Shown: positions 52,150 to 61,042 of the stretch, in pieces
How the letters are laid out: every line of letters begins with the position of its first letter
Numbering within the stretch: the stretch's first letter is position 1
Assembly (NCBI RefSeq): GCF_038405225.1
Contig: NZ_CP151657.1
Span: 3,596,001-3,660,000, forward strand
Source of the DNA: Arthrobacter citreus
GTDB taxonomy: Bacteria > Actinomycetota > Actinomycetes > Actinomycetales > Micrococcaceae
DNA: 64,000 nucleotides
Reading direction: 5' to 3'
Translations under genes and position numbers: made by a program
Notes under the pieces: model-generated
Seen by the model: the letters and a program-made list of their open reading frames with translations, nothing else
What the model was told of the DNA's origin: nothing
The model's database searches: none

Positions 52150-53127
52150 TCAGTTTCCCTGCTCAGCATCAGCCCGGAATGCTTCCAGTTCAGCCTTGTG
52201 ATCATCGATGAACTGCTGCTCAAGCTTGAACTGCACGCTTTCCATGGTGTCCTGGTAATCGGTCTCTTCGCGGCAGTCGAGATCAACGAGGGCGAGTTCG
52301 ATTTCTTCCTCTGCCACAGCGTCCATCGCCGCCTCGTCCACGGAACCGGAATCGTCGTACATCGTATTCATCTTGTCGCTGATACTGCTCCGCGCGTCAT
52401 TCTGCACCGAGAACCCCGGCTGCCCGGCGTCGGCCATGCAGGCGGACCACTCGGCATCAACATCGACGAGCTCCGGGTCAGCCATCATGTCTTCATACAG
52501 GGTGTTCATTGCATCGATGAGGGGCTGGTGTTCCTCCGAGGAGTAGGGGTCCTCTCCGCTGATTTCATTCTCAGACCAGCCGTAGCACCCGGCGGTGGTC
52601 CAATCCCACTCGATGACTTCGCCCTCGGCCGGCATGTCCGCCTCATCGGGCATCGGGCCGTTCAAAGCCTCATAAAAAGCCGTTTGTTCCGATTCGGACA
52701 AACTCGCAACGTAGTCGGCGTTGAGATCCACGTATTCAGTGGCTTCAGCGGTCGGCTGATCGTCCGAGCCCGGGTAGTTGATCATTCCGTATCCGTACTG
52801 CGCGACCCATTCCCGGGAATCAGGTTTATAGTCGTCGACCGACCCCATGGAAAAGGAGACATCCTGCACATTGGGCGTGTATTCGAAGCCCTCCTCGGAC
52901 ATGCACTGAGCCACCAGGTCTTCGCGCTTCCGCTCCCGCTCCGCGTACTCCTTCTCCTGCTCCTCGGGACTCATATCGCTGCCGTATACCGAGGACATGA
53001 ATTCCGTCAGGGGCGACTCTTTTGCCGCCGGTTCGGCAGAGTCGTCAGCTTGGCTGCAGCCGCCCAGCAGGAAGGCGGCAGCAATAGAAGCGGCAAGGAG
53101 CGCTGAGGCGCGCTGGGAATATGGCAC
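52150..53127 (-). CDS. Unknown lipoprotein, first gene of the exporter operon
   Basis: 325 residues. The signal peptide has lipobox LLGGC. The mature protein is very acidic, with three or four Cys motifs (AQCMSEEGFEYTP, TAGCYGWSE, SACMADAGQPGF, LDCREETDY) that may pair as disulfides outside the cell. The CMSEEGF and CMADAG motifs look like two divergent copies of one module. It is tightly coupled to the adaptor, ATPase and permease genes, so it is probably an accessory or substrate-handling subunit. Family not recognised. Confidence 0.7.
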   Translation of the reverse strand: MPYSQRASALLAASIAAAFLLGGCSQADDSAEPAAKESPLTEFMSSVYGSDMSPEEQEKEYAERERKREDLVAQCMSEEGFEYTPNVQDVSFSMGSVDDYKPDSREWVAQYGYGMINYPGSDDQPTAEATEYVDLNADYVASLSESEQTAFYEALNGPMPDEADMPAEGEVIEWDWTTAGCYGWSENEISGEDPYSSEEHQPLIDAMNTLYEDMMADPELVDVDAEWSACMADAGQPGFSVQNDARSSISDKMNTMYDDSGSVDEAAMDAVAEEEIELALVDLDCREETDYQDTMESVQFKLEQQFIDDHKAELEAFRADAEQGN

Positions 53128-53372
53128 GGAGAACCTCTTTTGAAGGGGCGGGCGTTTCTAGGGGCGGGTTGTGAGCCTTCCGGGCCACGTATGTCAAAGA
53201 ATGCCCTACCCCGACTCGAAATAGGCTGTGGGCCTATAACATTTCAATTTCATCTGCGCGCGTCCCCGAGGAAGCAGGAATTGCGGGTTGGTGTTCCTAT
53301 GGGAGCGCGGCTGGATCATGGCGCACCTCCTCGAGGATGTTCTCGGCATGTAATGCACCTCGCAACGCATGG

Positions 53373-53392
53373 ATGTACCGTCTGGTACATCG
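53373..53392 (+). promoter_or_regulatory. Palindromic operator between divergent exporters
   Basis: GATGTACC-GTCT-GGTACATC is a perfect 8-bp inverted repeat, 35 nt before the ABC ATPase start. TACCGT inside it (53377-53382) is a possible -10. TetR-family repressors often bind such sites. No regulator gene is nearby. The remainder of the 300-bp gap (53128-53427) contains no gene that I can see. Confidence 0.5.
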
Positions 53393-53427
53393 ACGCCTGA
53401 AGTGTCCCCACCACCCGGAGCTCTGCG

Positions 53428-54366
53428 ATGAACCAGCTCGCCATCGAAACCGTCAACCTCGTCAAGACGTTTGGCCCCACCCGGGCCCTGGACGGCTTCT
53501 CGCTGGCCGTCGAAGCAGGGCAGGTGGCCGGTTTCCTGGGACCGAACGGGGCCGGGAAGTCCACAGCCATCCGGGTGCTTCTTGGTGTCCTGCGCGCCGA
53601 CGCCGGCACGGCACGCGTCCTCGGCGCCGATCCCTGGTCCGACGCCGTCGCCGTCCACCGGCGAATCGCGTACGTTCCCGGAGACACCAGCCTTTGGCCC
53701 AACCTCACCGGCGGCGAAGCGATCGACATCTTCACCCGGCTGCACAATGGAGGCGGCCGCAGCAGCAAGGGGAAAGGGCGCAGCAGCATCCGGCGCGCTG
53801 AGCTGCTGGAACGCTTCGAACTGGATCCCACCAAAAAGGCCCGCACCTATTCCAAGGGCAACCGGCAAAAAGTTGCCCTGGTGGCGGCGCTGGCGTCCGA
53901 CGCCGAACTGTTCCTCCTAGATGAGCCCACCTCCGGGCTGGATCCGCTGATGGAGGCAGTCTTCACTGACGAGATCCGTGCCCTCCGGGATCAGGGCCGC
54001 ACCGTTCTGCTTTCCAGCCACATCCTGGCTGAGGTGGAAAAACTCTGCGACACGGTAACCATCATCCGTGCCGGACGCGACGTCGAAACCGGCACTCTTT
54101 CTCAGCTGCGGCACCTGACGCGTTCCGCCGTCACCGCGACGACGACGGCGGATCCTGCAGCGCTCTTAGCTGCGGAGGGCGTGCACAACCTCAGCGTCGA
54201 GGACCGATACCTGCGCTTCGACGTCGACAACGCCCGCGTCAATGAGGTGCTGCTGCTCCTGGCCCGCGCCGGGGTCGAGAACCTGACCATCACGCCGCCG
54301 TCGCTGGAGGAACTGTTCCTGCGCCACTACGGTGATGCGGGAGCGGTGGAAGAGGCGGCACAATGA
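53428..54366 (+). CDS. ABC exporter ATP-binding protein (ABC-2 type)
   Basis: 312 residues. GPNGAGKST is Walker A, AYVPGDTSLWPNLTGGEAIDIFTRLH the Q-loop region, YSKGNRQKVALVAALASDAELFLLDEPTSGLDPL the signature and Walker B, and LLSSHILAEVEKLCD the H-loop. The signature is SKGNRQK rather than LSGGQ, as in some drug or polyketide exporters. The C-terminal 80 residues form a regulatory domain. GGAG lies 8 nt before the ATG. It overlaps the permease gene by ATGA. Confidence 0.92.
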   Translation: MNQLAIETVNLVKTFGPTRALDGFSLAVEAGQVAGFLGPNGAGKSTAIRVLLGVLRADAGTARVLGADPWSDAVAVHRRIAYVPGDTSLWPNLTGGEAIDIFTRLHNGGGRSSKGKGRSSIRRAELLERFELDPTKKARTYSKGNRQKVALVAALASDAELFLLDEPTSGLDPLMEAVFTDEIRALRDQGRTVLLSSHILAEVEKLCDTVTIIRAGRDVETGTLSQLRHLTRSAVTATTTADPAALLAAEGVHNLSVEDRYLRFDVDNARVNEVLLLLARAGVENLTITPPSLEELFLRHYGDAGAVEEAAQ

Positions 54367-56006
54367 GCACCGCCGTCGCGCACAGTGGGACCGCCGAGCA
54401 ACACGCCACCACCCCCTGGGCTGCCACCGGAGGGCTGCTGCGCCTGAACCTGCGCCTGGACCGGATCCGCATCCTGGTGTGGACCGCCGCCGTGGGTCTC
54501 GGCGTCGCCGGTTCCATGGCCACTTTCGAGACCACCTATACGACGCCTGAATCACTGCAGGCCCGGGCCAGCCTGCTGGCCAACCCTGCGACCGTCATGA
54601 TGACCGGACCGGCGTTCGGGCTCCAGGACTACACGTTTGGTGCCATGGTGGCCAATGAGCTGTCGCTGTACCTCTATCTGGCCGCGGCCATCATGAGCAT
54701 CCTCCTCGTGGTGCGGCACACGCGCGGCGAGGAGGAATCCGGGCGGATGGAAATGCTGCGCGCCCAGCCGGTGGGACGCTTTGCCTCGGCTGCTGCCGCC
54801 GTCACCACCGTTGCCATCGCCAATGCCGCAGTGGGAACGGCCACCGCCGCAGCCCTTGCGGGTTTCGGGCTGGAGGCCGCCAGTTCCCTGGCCCTCGGTG
54901 CCGGCACAGCGCTCACCGGTTTGGTGTTCGCCGGTGTCGCCGCGGTGGCGGCACAGCTGACCGAACACGCCCGCGGGGCGGTGGGCATGGCCATGGCGGT
55001 GCTGGCCGCAGCCTTCCTGGTCCGCGGAATCGGTGACGTCATCAACAACCAGGGTTCCTGGCTGTCCTGGTTCTCGCCCTTTGCCTGGGCGCAGCAAACC
55101 CGTCTCTATGTTGACCTGCGCTGGTGGCCGCTCGCGGTCTCCGTGGTGGTGACCGCCGGGCTCCTGCTGCTGGCCGTGCTGCTGGCCGGACGGCGGGACC
55201 TGGGTGCCGGACTGCGTGCGCCGAAGCCCGGTCCCGCTGCGGCTCCCCGGTCCCTGCTTTCCCCGGCCGGACTGGCGAACCGGCTGCTGCGCGGTTCCTT
55301 CACGGTCTGGACGGCGTCGGCGTTTCTGTTTGCCGCGGCTTTCGGCACACTGGCCAACTCACTGGAGGATTCCTTTGCCGACATCCCTGAACTGGCGGAG
55401 TGGATCACGGTGGATCTGGCGAACCTGACCACCAGCTTCGCCTCCGCCATCCTCTCGTTCCTGATGGTGGCTCCGCTGATTTTCAGTGTCACCGCGGTGC
55501 TTCGGCTCCGCGCCGAGGAGGATGCCGGCCGCGCGGAACAAATGCTGGTGACCGGCAGCTCACGGTCCGGGCTGTTCGCCGGCTGGCTGGCAGTGGTGGC
55601 GCTGCAGACCGTCGCCATGACGGTGCTGGTTGGACTCGGTACGGGACTGGGTGTGACCGCCGGTACCGGTGACGCCGGGTGGGCCGGGGACCTGGCAGTG
55701 GCCTCGCTTGCCTACCTCCCGGCAATCGCCCTGGTGGCGGCCATCGCCGTCGCACTCTTCGGGCTTGCCCCGCGGATCACGGCGCTGGCCTGGGCTGTGG
55801 TGGTGTGGACGGCGATCGTGCTGTTTCTGGGATCGCTGCTTGGCCTGCCCGAGTGGGCCATGGACCTTTCCCCGCTGACGCACGTATCGCTGGTTCCCAG
55901 CGCCGAACCGGACCCCGCACCGCTGGTGATCATGAGCGCTTTTGCCGCGGTGCTCGTGGCGGCCGGATTTGCGGGGTTCCGCGGCCGGGATGTCGGTTCC
56001 GCCTGA
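54363..56006 (+). CDS. ABC-2 exporter permease, 12-span form
   Basis: 547 residues with about 12 spans in two similar halves, the type often annotated as an antibiotic exporter permease. Motifs include RGEEESGRMEMLRAQPVGRFASA in the first half and LRAEEDAGRAEQMLVTGSSRSGLFAGWLA in the second; these two loops align with each other and mark an internal duplication. It works with the ATPase encoded upstream. Substrate unknown; lipids, polyketides or other antibiotics are typical. Confidence 0.9.
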   Translation: MSTAVAHSGTAEQHATTPWAATGGLLRLNLRLDRIRILVWTAAVGLGVAGSMATFETTYTTPESLQARASLLANPATVMMTGPAFGLQDYTFGAMVANELSLYLYLAAAIMSILLVVRHTRGEEESGRMEMLRAQPVGRFASAAAAVTTVAIANAAVGTATAAALAGFGLEAASSLALGAGTALTGLVFAGVAAVAAQLTEHARGAVGMAMAVLAAAFLVRGIGDVINNQGSWLSWFSPFAWAQQTRLYVDLRWWPLAVSVVVTAGLLLLAVLLAGRRDLGAGLRAPKPGPAAAPRSLLSPAGLANRLLRGSFTVWTASAFLFAAAFGTLANSLEDSFADIPELAEWITVDLANLTTSFASAILSFLMVAPLIFSVTAVLRLRAEEDAGRAEQMLVTGSSRSGLFAGWLAVVALQTVAMTVLVGLGTGLGVTAGTGDAGWAGDLAVASLAYLPAIALVAAIAVALFGLAPRITALAWAVVVWTAIVLFLGSLLGLPEWAMDLSPLTHVSLVPSAEPDPAPLVIMSAFAAVLVAAGFAGFRGRDVGSA

Positions 56007-56154
56007 GGATCACCTGCGTGCGGCGGCCCCGCGGCTGCAGCCGTAGGCGTCCCGGGCTCCAGCCCGCGGGACCCTAGCCGTTCTCCGGCACCGCCGCCTA
56101 CGCTGAAGTCCGGCGGCACTGCAGCCGTCCCCCGACGTGGACCAGGAGCTCAAC

Positions 56155-57300
56155 ATGAAGCAGGCACCAGTTCGTACCGTGATCAGTCCCGGCCGCTACG
56201 TCCAGGGGGTGGGGGCGATTCACCGCCTGGGTGAGTTCCTGGCACAGATTGGCACGAAGCCACTGTTGGTGGCCGACGACGTCGTCTGGGGTTTCGTGGG
56301 CCACGACGTAACCCGCTCGCTGCAGGTGCAGGAACTGCCGGTAACCCGGGAAGTCTTCAACGGCATCCCCACCGCCGCGGAGATCGACCGCCTGACCCAG
56401 GCCATTCGAACAGCGGAAGCCGATGTTGTGGTGGGTGTTGGCGGCGGCAGCACCATTGATGCGTGCAAGGCTGCCGGGGATGCGGCCGGGATCCGTTGGG
56501 CATCCGTGCCGACGGTTGCATCAACCGACGCGCCCACCTCCGCCCTCGCCGTCGTCTACACCGCCGACGGCGCGTTCGAGGAGTACCGGTTCTTTTCCCG
56601 CAACCCGGATTTGGTGCTGGTGGACTCACAGATTGTGGCCAATGCGCCGGCGTCGTTCCTCGCCCATGGGGTGGGGGATGCGCTTGCCACCTGGCTCGAA
56701 GCGCGGGCTACGGCAGCGTCCTTCTCCCTGACCATGGCCGGTGGGCTTCCGACTGAGACCGGCACTGCCCTGGCCCGGTTGAGCTGGGACGTGCTGTGGG
56801 AATTCGCGCTGCCGGCGCTGGATGCGGCCCGGGACCATGTGGTGACGCCGGCATTGGAGAAGGTCATAGAAGCGAACACCCTGCTCTCAGGCCTTGGTTT
56901 TGAATCCGGGGGACTGGCGGCAGCGCACGCCATCCACAACGGGCTGACCGCGGCGCCGCAGACGCACGGACTTGCCCACGGGCAGAAGGTGAACATCGGG
57001 TCCTTGACGCAGCTGGTGCTTGAAGGCGCTCCAACCGCAGATTTCAGGGATTTCGTCGAGTTCACCACCCGGGTGGGCCTGCCGAACACGCTGACCGAAG
57101 TGGGCCTGTCCGTGGACGACGCGCGGGAGCTGGATTTGGTTGCTGAGGCCTCCACCGTGCCGGGTGAAACCATGAAGTCCATGCCGTTCGACGTCGGTCC
57201 CGGCGACGTGGTGGCGGCCCTGAAATCCATCGAACGGTTCTCGCGGCGGGTGCGGCGGGAAGCGGGCCTCCCCGAGCCCGTTCCGTACAAGGCGCATTAA
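56155..57300 (+). CDS. Iron-type alcohol dehydrogenase, glycerol-dehydrogenase-like
   Basis: 381 residues. The NAD-binding motif is VGVGGGSTIDACKAAGDAAG, and the metal ligands are seen as Asp in HGVGDALATWLEA and His in AAAHAIHNGL and THGLAHGQKV. ASVPTVASTDAPTSALAVVYT is close to GldA. It probably oxidises glycerol to dihydroxyacetone or reduces a similar ketone with NAD(H). ATG 56155 follows AGGAG by 7 nt; an in-frame start at 56137 is weaker. Confidence 0.88.
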   Translation: MKQAPVRTVISPGRYVQGVGAIHRLGEFLAQIGTKPLLVADDVVWGFVGHDVTRSLQVQELPVTREVFNGIPTAAEIDRLTQAIRTAEADVVVGVGGGSTIDACKAAGDAAGIRWASVPTVASTDAPTSALAVVYTADGAFEEYRFFSRNPDLVLVDSQIVANAPASFLAHGVGDALATWLEARATAASFSLTMAGGLPTETGTALARLSWDVLWEFALPALDAARDHVVTPALEKVIEANTLLSGLGFESGGLAAAHAIHNGLTAAPQTHGLAHGQKVNIGSLTQLVLEGAPTADFRDFVEFTTRVGLPNTLTEVGLSVDDARELDLVAEASTVPGETMKSMPFDVGPGDVVAALKSIERFSRRVRREAGLPEPVPYKAH

Positions 57301-57314
57301 GGCTGCTGCTTTTT

Positions 57315-57334
57315 GGTGCCCCGGGTCCGGCACC
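57315..57334. terminator. Weak hairpin after the glycerol-dehydrogenase-like gene
   Basis: GGTGCC (57315-57320) pairs with GGCACC (57329-57334) over 8 nt, preceded by TTTTT on the left and TTC on the right. It lies between convergent genes and is a modest terminator candidate. Confidence 0.45.
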
Positions 57335-57406
57335 TTCATATTTCCGTGACCATCTGTCAATCAAGCTTTGCTGCAGTGACTGCCCGGCGTTCAGCTTGGG
57401 GCCAGC

Positions 57407-58087
57407 TCAGGTTTCGAGGTCCTCGGCCTGCGGCTCGAAACCCTGCCGCTTGCCGTGCATCCACAGCACGATGTCCAGCTCCCGCAGGTCCGTAATCGGC
57501 TCGGTGATCCCGGACTTGGCACGGATCTCGGCCAGCCGCTCGGCCAGCACGCCGTCGGCATAGGACGTGTGCCAGTAAAGCCACTGATCCTTCGGGCCGG
57601 GGACCGCCGTCACCCGCCGGATGATGGAGTCATACACGGGGATCAGCCGCGGCCTCTTCCGGGCCATGATCTTACTGGTGGTGCTCGGACCGACTCCCCA
57701 CCCGGCGTCGTCAGCCTTGCCGCGGAGCAGATTCCACAACTGGCGGGCAGGGCTGTCAACGCCCAGGTCCCGCACCGGATCGGCGTCGGGCAGGTCCACG
57801 TCGGCGGGGATCTGGGCCAGGAGATCCGAGATCTCCTTCGCCCGGGTCTCCAAAACGGCGATGGCGGTCCGGGGCGGAATCTTTACCGACCGGAAGGAGG
57901 CGGCCACCAGGTCATCGGCGGTAATCCGGTTCACCGTTTCAGGGGCATCCCCGCCGCCGGCCCAGGAATCAAACCGTGAGCTGCTGCGGACCAGTCCGGT
58001 GCGCGGCATAGTCTCGGTAAAGAAGTCCCGCAGATTCTGCGCCGCTGTATCAACGGTGATTTCGCCCGTCGAAATAACGCGTTTCAT
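57407..58087 (-). CDS. DUF6308-like protein, unknown function
   Basis: 226 residues from ATG 58087 (MKRVISTGEI), preceded by GGGGGA. Recognisable pattern: FDSWAGGGDAPETVNRITADDLVAASFRSVKIPPRTAIAVL, then VGPSTTSKIMARKRPRLIPVYDSIIRRV and RELDIVLWMHGK. I recall this ARKRPRLIPVYD pattern from DUF6308, without a known activity. All-helical and cytoplasmic. It converges on the glycerol-dehydrogenase-like gene. Confidence 0.72.
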   Translation of the reverse strand: MKRVISTGEITVDTAAQNLRDFFTETMPRTGLVRSSSRFDSWAGGGDAPETVNRITADDLVAASFRSVKIPPRTAIAVLETRAKEISDLLAQIPADVDLPDADPVRDLGVDSPARQLWNLLRGKADDAGWGVGPSTTSKIMARKRPRLIPVYDSIIRRVTAVPGPKDQWLYWHTSYADGVLAERLAEIRAKSGITEPITDLRELDIVLWMHGKRQGFEPQAEDLET

Positions 58088-58154
58088 GGTTCCCCCGTCG
58101 GTGGGTCGGAAAGTCATAAAGCAGGTGTTGTTTCCACACCCTACTGTCGTTCCC

Positions 58155-58160
58155 TAGAGT
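58155..58160 (+). promoter_or_regulatory. -10 TAGAGT for a leaderless GNAT mRNA
   Basis: TAGAGT-N6-ATG, so transcription should start at the A of ATG 58167. No ribosome site is present. Confidence 0.45.
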
Positions 58161-58166
58161 TCGACC

Positions 58167-58712
58167 ATGCCCATATCCTTCACTCCCCTGGCCAATTCCG
58201 AGCAGGACACCAGTGACCTGGTGGAGTTCCTGACAACCAACCGGTTTCCGTTCCATGTGCTGCCCCGGCATTCGGAGGAGTCAGCGCGTCAGTCCGTGGC
58301 CAGCGGTCGCTTCTGGTCCACCGAATCCCTCGGTTATTGGGTTAACGACGACGGCTCCCGGATTGGGCTGGTGGTCCTGGACGATCTCGAGGATGACACC
58401 CCCATGTTTGATTTACGGCTGGCCGAGGAGTTCCGCGGCAAAGGCCTAGGGCCGAAGGTGCTTACCGCGCTGTGCGCCATGGTGTTTGACCAGTTCCCGG
58501 AGCCGGTGCGGTTTGAGGGCCAAACGAGGGAGGACAACATTGCCATGCGCAAGACTTTCCTCCGCGCCGGATTCCTGAAGGAAGCCCACTACCGCCTGGG
58601 CTGGCCCACCGCAGACGGAACCAGGGTTGCATCGGTGGCCTACGCCATTCTGCGCCAGGACTGGGAGAACAACCACACCACGTATTTTGAATGGGATGAC
58701 CTGCCGGCCTGA
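58167..58712 (+). CDS. GNAT-family N-acetyltransferase
   Basis: 181 residues. RIGLVVLDDLEDDTPMFDLRLAEEFRGKGLGPKVLTALCAMVF contains the central strand and the acetyl-CoA loop RGKGLG. TREDNIAMRKTFLRAGF is the C-terminal motif. The gene seems leaderless. The target amine is unknown; the RimJ/RimL group is closest. Confidence 0.87.
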   Translation: MPISFTPLANSEQDTSDLVEFLTTNRFPFHVLPRHSEESARQSVASGRFWSTESLGYWVNDDGSRIGLVVLDDLEDDTPMFDLRLAEEFRGKGLGPKVLTALCAMVFDQFPEPVRFEGQTREDNIAMRKTFLRAGFLKEAHYRLGWPTADGTRVASVAYAILRQDWENNHTTYFEWDDLPA

Positions 58713-58761
58713 AAAGCAGGGGCCAAACGCGGTTCAGGACCGGGCGGAGACTGGCGGGCAT

Positions 58762-59859
58762 CTACCCTGCGTCAACCCTGGTGTTCAGGGCGGCGATGAT
58801 CGCGTCGGTGACCTCGGCCGTGTTGGACTCCCCGCCAATATCGCGGGTGAGATGGCCGGAGGCCGTTGCGGCCTCGACAGCTGCCTCCACTCGGCGGGCC
58901 TGTTCGGGGAGCCCGAAGTGGTCCAGCATCAGGGCGGCGCTGGCGATCGCGCCGATGGGGTTGCAGATGCCCATGCCGGCAATGTCCGGGGCGGTGCCGT
59001 GGACCGGCTCGAACATGCTGGGGAACCGGCGCTCGGGATTCAGGTTGGCGCTGGCCGCCAGGCCCAGGCTTCCGGCCAGGGCCGATCCGAGGTCCGAGAG
59101 GATGTCGGCGTTCAGGTTTGAGGCCACGACGACGGACAGGTCCTCGGGCTTCAGTACGAACTTGGCGCTCATGGCGTCCACCAGGACGCTTTCGGTCTGC
59201 ACATCGGGGTAGTCGGCGGCGACCCGCTGGAAAACCTCGTCCCACAGCACCATGCCGTATTGCTGGGCGTTGGATTTGGTCACCGAGGAAACTTTCCTGA
59301 CGGTGCGGGTGCGGGCCAGATCGAAGGCGAACCGCATAATGCGTTCGCAGCCTTTCTCGGTGAAGAGGGCGGTCTGCAGGGCAACTTCGTTACCCGGCCC
59401 GCGGCCGCTCAGGTTCCGGCCGCCGATCCCCGCGTATTCGCCCTCGCTGTTTTCCCGCACCACAATCCAGTCGAGTTCGGTGTCATCGGCCTTGCGGAGC
59501 GGAGACTGGACCCCGGGGAGGAACTTCACCGGGCGGATATTGGCCCACTGGTCAAAGTTCTGGGTGATGTTCAGGCGCAGGCCCCACAGGCTGACGTGGT
59601 CCGGGACGTTTTCCCATCCCACAGCGCCGAAGTAGATGGCGTCGAAGTCCTGCAGGATCTCCAGCCCTTTCGGATCCATCATGACGCCGTGCTCGGCGTA
59701 GTACTCACATCCCCACGGAAATTCGCTCCAGCTGAAGCCAAATTTGTCGCCGGACTGTTCGGCAAGACTATCCAGGACCCGGCGTCCGGCGGCTACCACC
59801 TCCTTGCCCACGCCGTCGGCCGGTATTGAGGCGATCCGAAAAACCCGAGTCTCGTCCAT
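58762..59859 (-). CDS. Tartrate/D-malate dehydrogenase-like decarboxylating enzyme
   Basis: 365 residues, isopropylmalate-dehydrogenase fold. IASIPADGVGKEVV, AIYFGAVGWENVPDHVSLWGLRLNITQNFDQWANIRPVKFLPGV and WIVVRENSEGEYAGIGGR match the TtuC/DmlA group, not LeuB. VDAMSAKFVL, SNLNADILSDL (metal-binding Asp) and EPVHGTAPDIAGMGICNPIG complete the site. It oxidises tartrate or D-malate with NAD+ and a divalent metal. ATG 59859 has AGGGAC before it. It could feed pyruvate or oxaloacetate metabolism. Confidence 0.87.
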   Translation of the reverse strand: MDETRVFRIASIPADGVGKEVVAAGRRVLDSLAEQSGDKFGFSWSEFPWGCEYYAEHGVMMDPKGLEILQDFDAIYFGAVGWENVPDHVSLWGLRLNITQNFDQWANIRPVKFLPGVQSPLRKADDTELDWIVVRENSEGEYAGIGGRNLSGRGPGNEVALQTALFTEKGCERIMRFAFDLARTRTVRKVSSVTKSNAQQYGMVLWDEVFQRVAADYPDVQTESVLVDAMSAKFVLKPEDLSVVVASNLNADILSDLGSALAGSLGLAASANLNPERRFPSMFEPVHGTAPDIAGMGICNPIGAIASAALMLDHFGLPEQARRVEAAVEAATASGHLTRDIGGESNTAEVTDAIIAALNTRVDAG

Positions 59860-59873
59860 GCGCCTGTCCCTTC

Positions 59874-59883
59874 AGAATATTCT
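59874..59883 (-). promoter_or_regulatory. Possible promoter and palindrome of the dehydrogenase
   Basis: AGAATATTCT is a perfect 10-bp palindrome containing TATTCT, a -10-like hexamer read on the minus strand, about 20 nt before the start codon. A regulator site or simple -10 are both possible. Confidence 0.3.
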
Positions 59884-60106
59884 CTGCACCTGCGGCTTGG
59901 GCTCAATTAGACCGGCCGGCCACTGGACCTGTCCAAGGTTTCCTCTGCATCTGGTCAATAGGAGAAAGCTATGGATCCGGACCATCTGACAGGGTCATAT
60001 TGCTTCGGCCTATGCGAACCGGGGTGTCTGCTGCCGTCTACAGAACGGCGCCGATAGACTCGCCCCAACTAACCCGGCCACGCAGGCCGAGAAAATTGGG
60101 GAAATC

Positions 60107-61042
60107 TTGAGTGCGAGCACGGGAACGGCCATCTCTGTCCGGGGATTGACCAAAAAATACGGGGCCACCACCGCCGTCGACGACCTGTCCTTTGACGTTC
60201 AATCCGGCAGCGTCTTCGCTTTCCTGGGGACTAACGGCGCCGGCAAATCCACCACCATTTCCTGCCTGACCACCGTCATTCCCTTTAATTCCGGTGAAGC
60301 CTCCGTTGACGGCGACGACGTCCGGACCGCCGGCGGAGCCGTCCGGAAGAATATAGGGGTGGTTTTTCAAGACTCCGTGCTGGACCCGCTGCTCACCGGC
60401 CGGGAGAACCTGCGGACACGCGCCCGGTTCTACGCCGCCGATGCCCGGGCCAACGAGGCCCGGATTACGGAGCTGAGCGCGCTGATTGGCCTCGATGAGT
60501 TTGTGGACCGACCCTACGGCACGTATTCCGGTGGCCAGCGTCGGCGCGTGGACATCGCGCGCGCACTGCTGCACTCGCCGTCGATCCTCTTTCTTGACGA
60601 ACCCACCGCCGGCCTGGACCCCGCCAGCCGCGCGCTGGTGTGGTTCACCATCCGCGAGCTGCGGGACCGGCACGGCCTCACCGTCTTCCTGACCACGCAC
60701 TACATGGAGGAAACCGAGGAAGCGGACCGGGTCTGCATCATTGAACGCGGCCGGATCATCGCCGACGGCACTCCCGCGCAGCTGCGCGCCCAGCACAGCA
60801 GCTCAATCCTCAGCATCACCACCGACAACCGCCCGGCGCTGCTGGAGCTGGCCGCGGAGGAGGGTGCCGGGATCCGGGATGAGGACGACGGCGGCGTGGT
60901 GCGGCTGGTGGCCGGCGACGCAGCCACGGCTCTCCGAATCTTGAACCGGCACGGCGGCCACGTCCTGGACTTCGAGTTCCGCCATGGCACCATGGATGAC
61001 GTTTTCCTCGCCCTGACCGGCCGCGAGGGGGAAGCGGCATGA
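60107..61042 (+). CDS. DrrA-like ABC exporter ATPase
   Basis: 311 residues. GTNGAGKST is Walker A, NIGVVFQDSVLDPLLTGRENLRTRARFY the Q-loop, YSGGQRRRVDIARALLHSPSILFLDEPTAGLDPASR the signature and Walker B, and LTTHYMEETEEADRV the H-loop. TTG at 60107 is the start (GGGGA 4-5 nt before). The C-terminal 80 residues form the DrrA-type domain (DFEFRHGTMDDVFLALTGREG). It overlaps the permease gene by ATGA. Typical substrates are drugs or glycolipids. Confidence 0.92.
   Translation: MSASTGTAISVRGLTKKYGATTAVDDLSFDVQSGSVFAFLGTNGAGKSTTISCLTTVIPFNSGEASVDGDDVRTAGGAVRKNIGVVFQDSVLDPLLTGRENLRTRARFYAADARANEARITELSALIGLDEFVDRPYGTYSGGQRRRVDIARALLHSPSILFLDEPTAGLDPASRALVWFTIRELRDRHGLTVFLTTHYMEETEEADRVCIIERGRIIADGTPAQLRAQHSSSILSITTDNRPALLELAAEEGAGIRDEDDGGVVRLVAGDAATALRILNRHGGHVLDFEFRHGTMDDVFLALTGREGEAA

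Noticed and set aside
51403-53106. 567-codon plus-strand open frame
   Set aside because: Antisense to the adaptor and lipoprotein genes; no motif, and the minus strand has signal peptide, span and operon overlaps.
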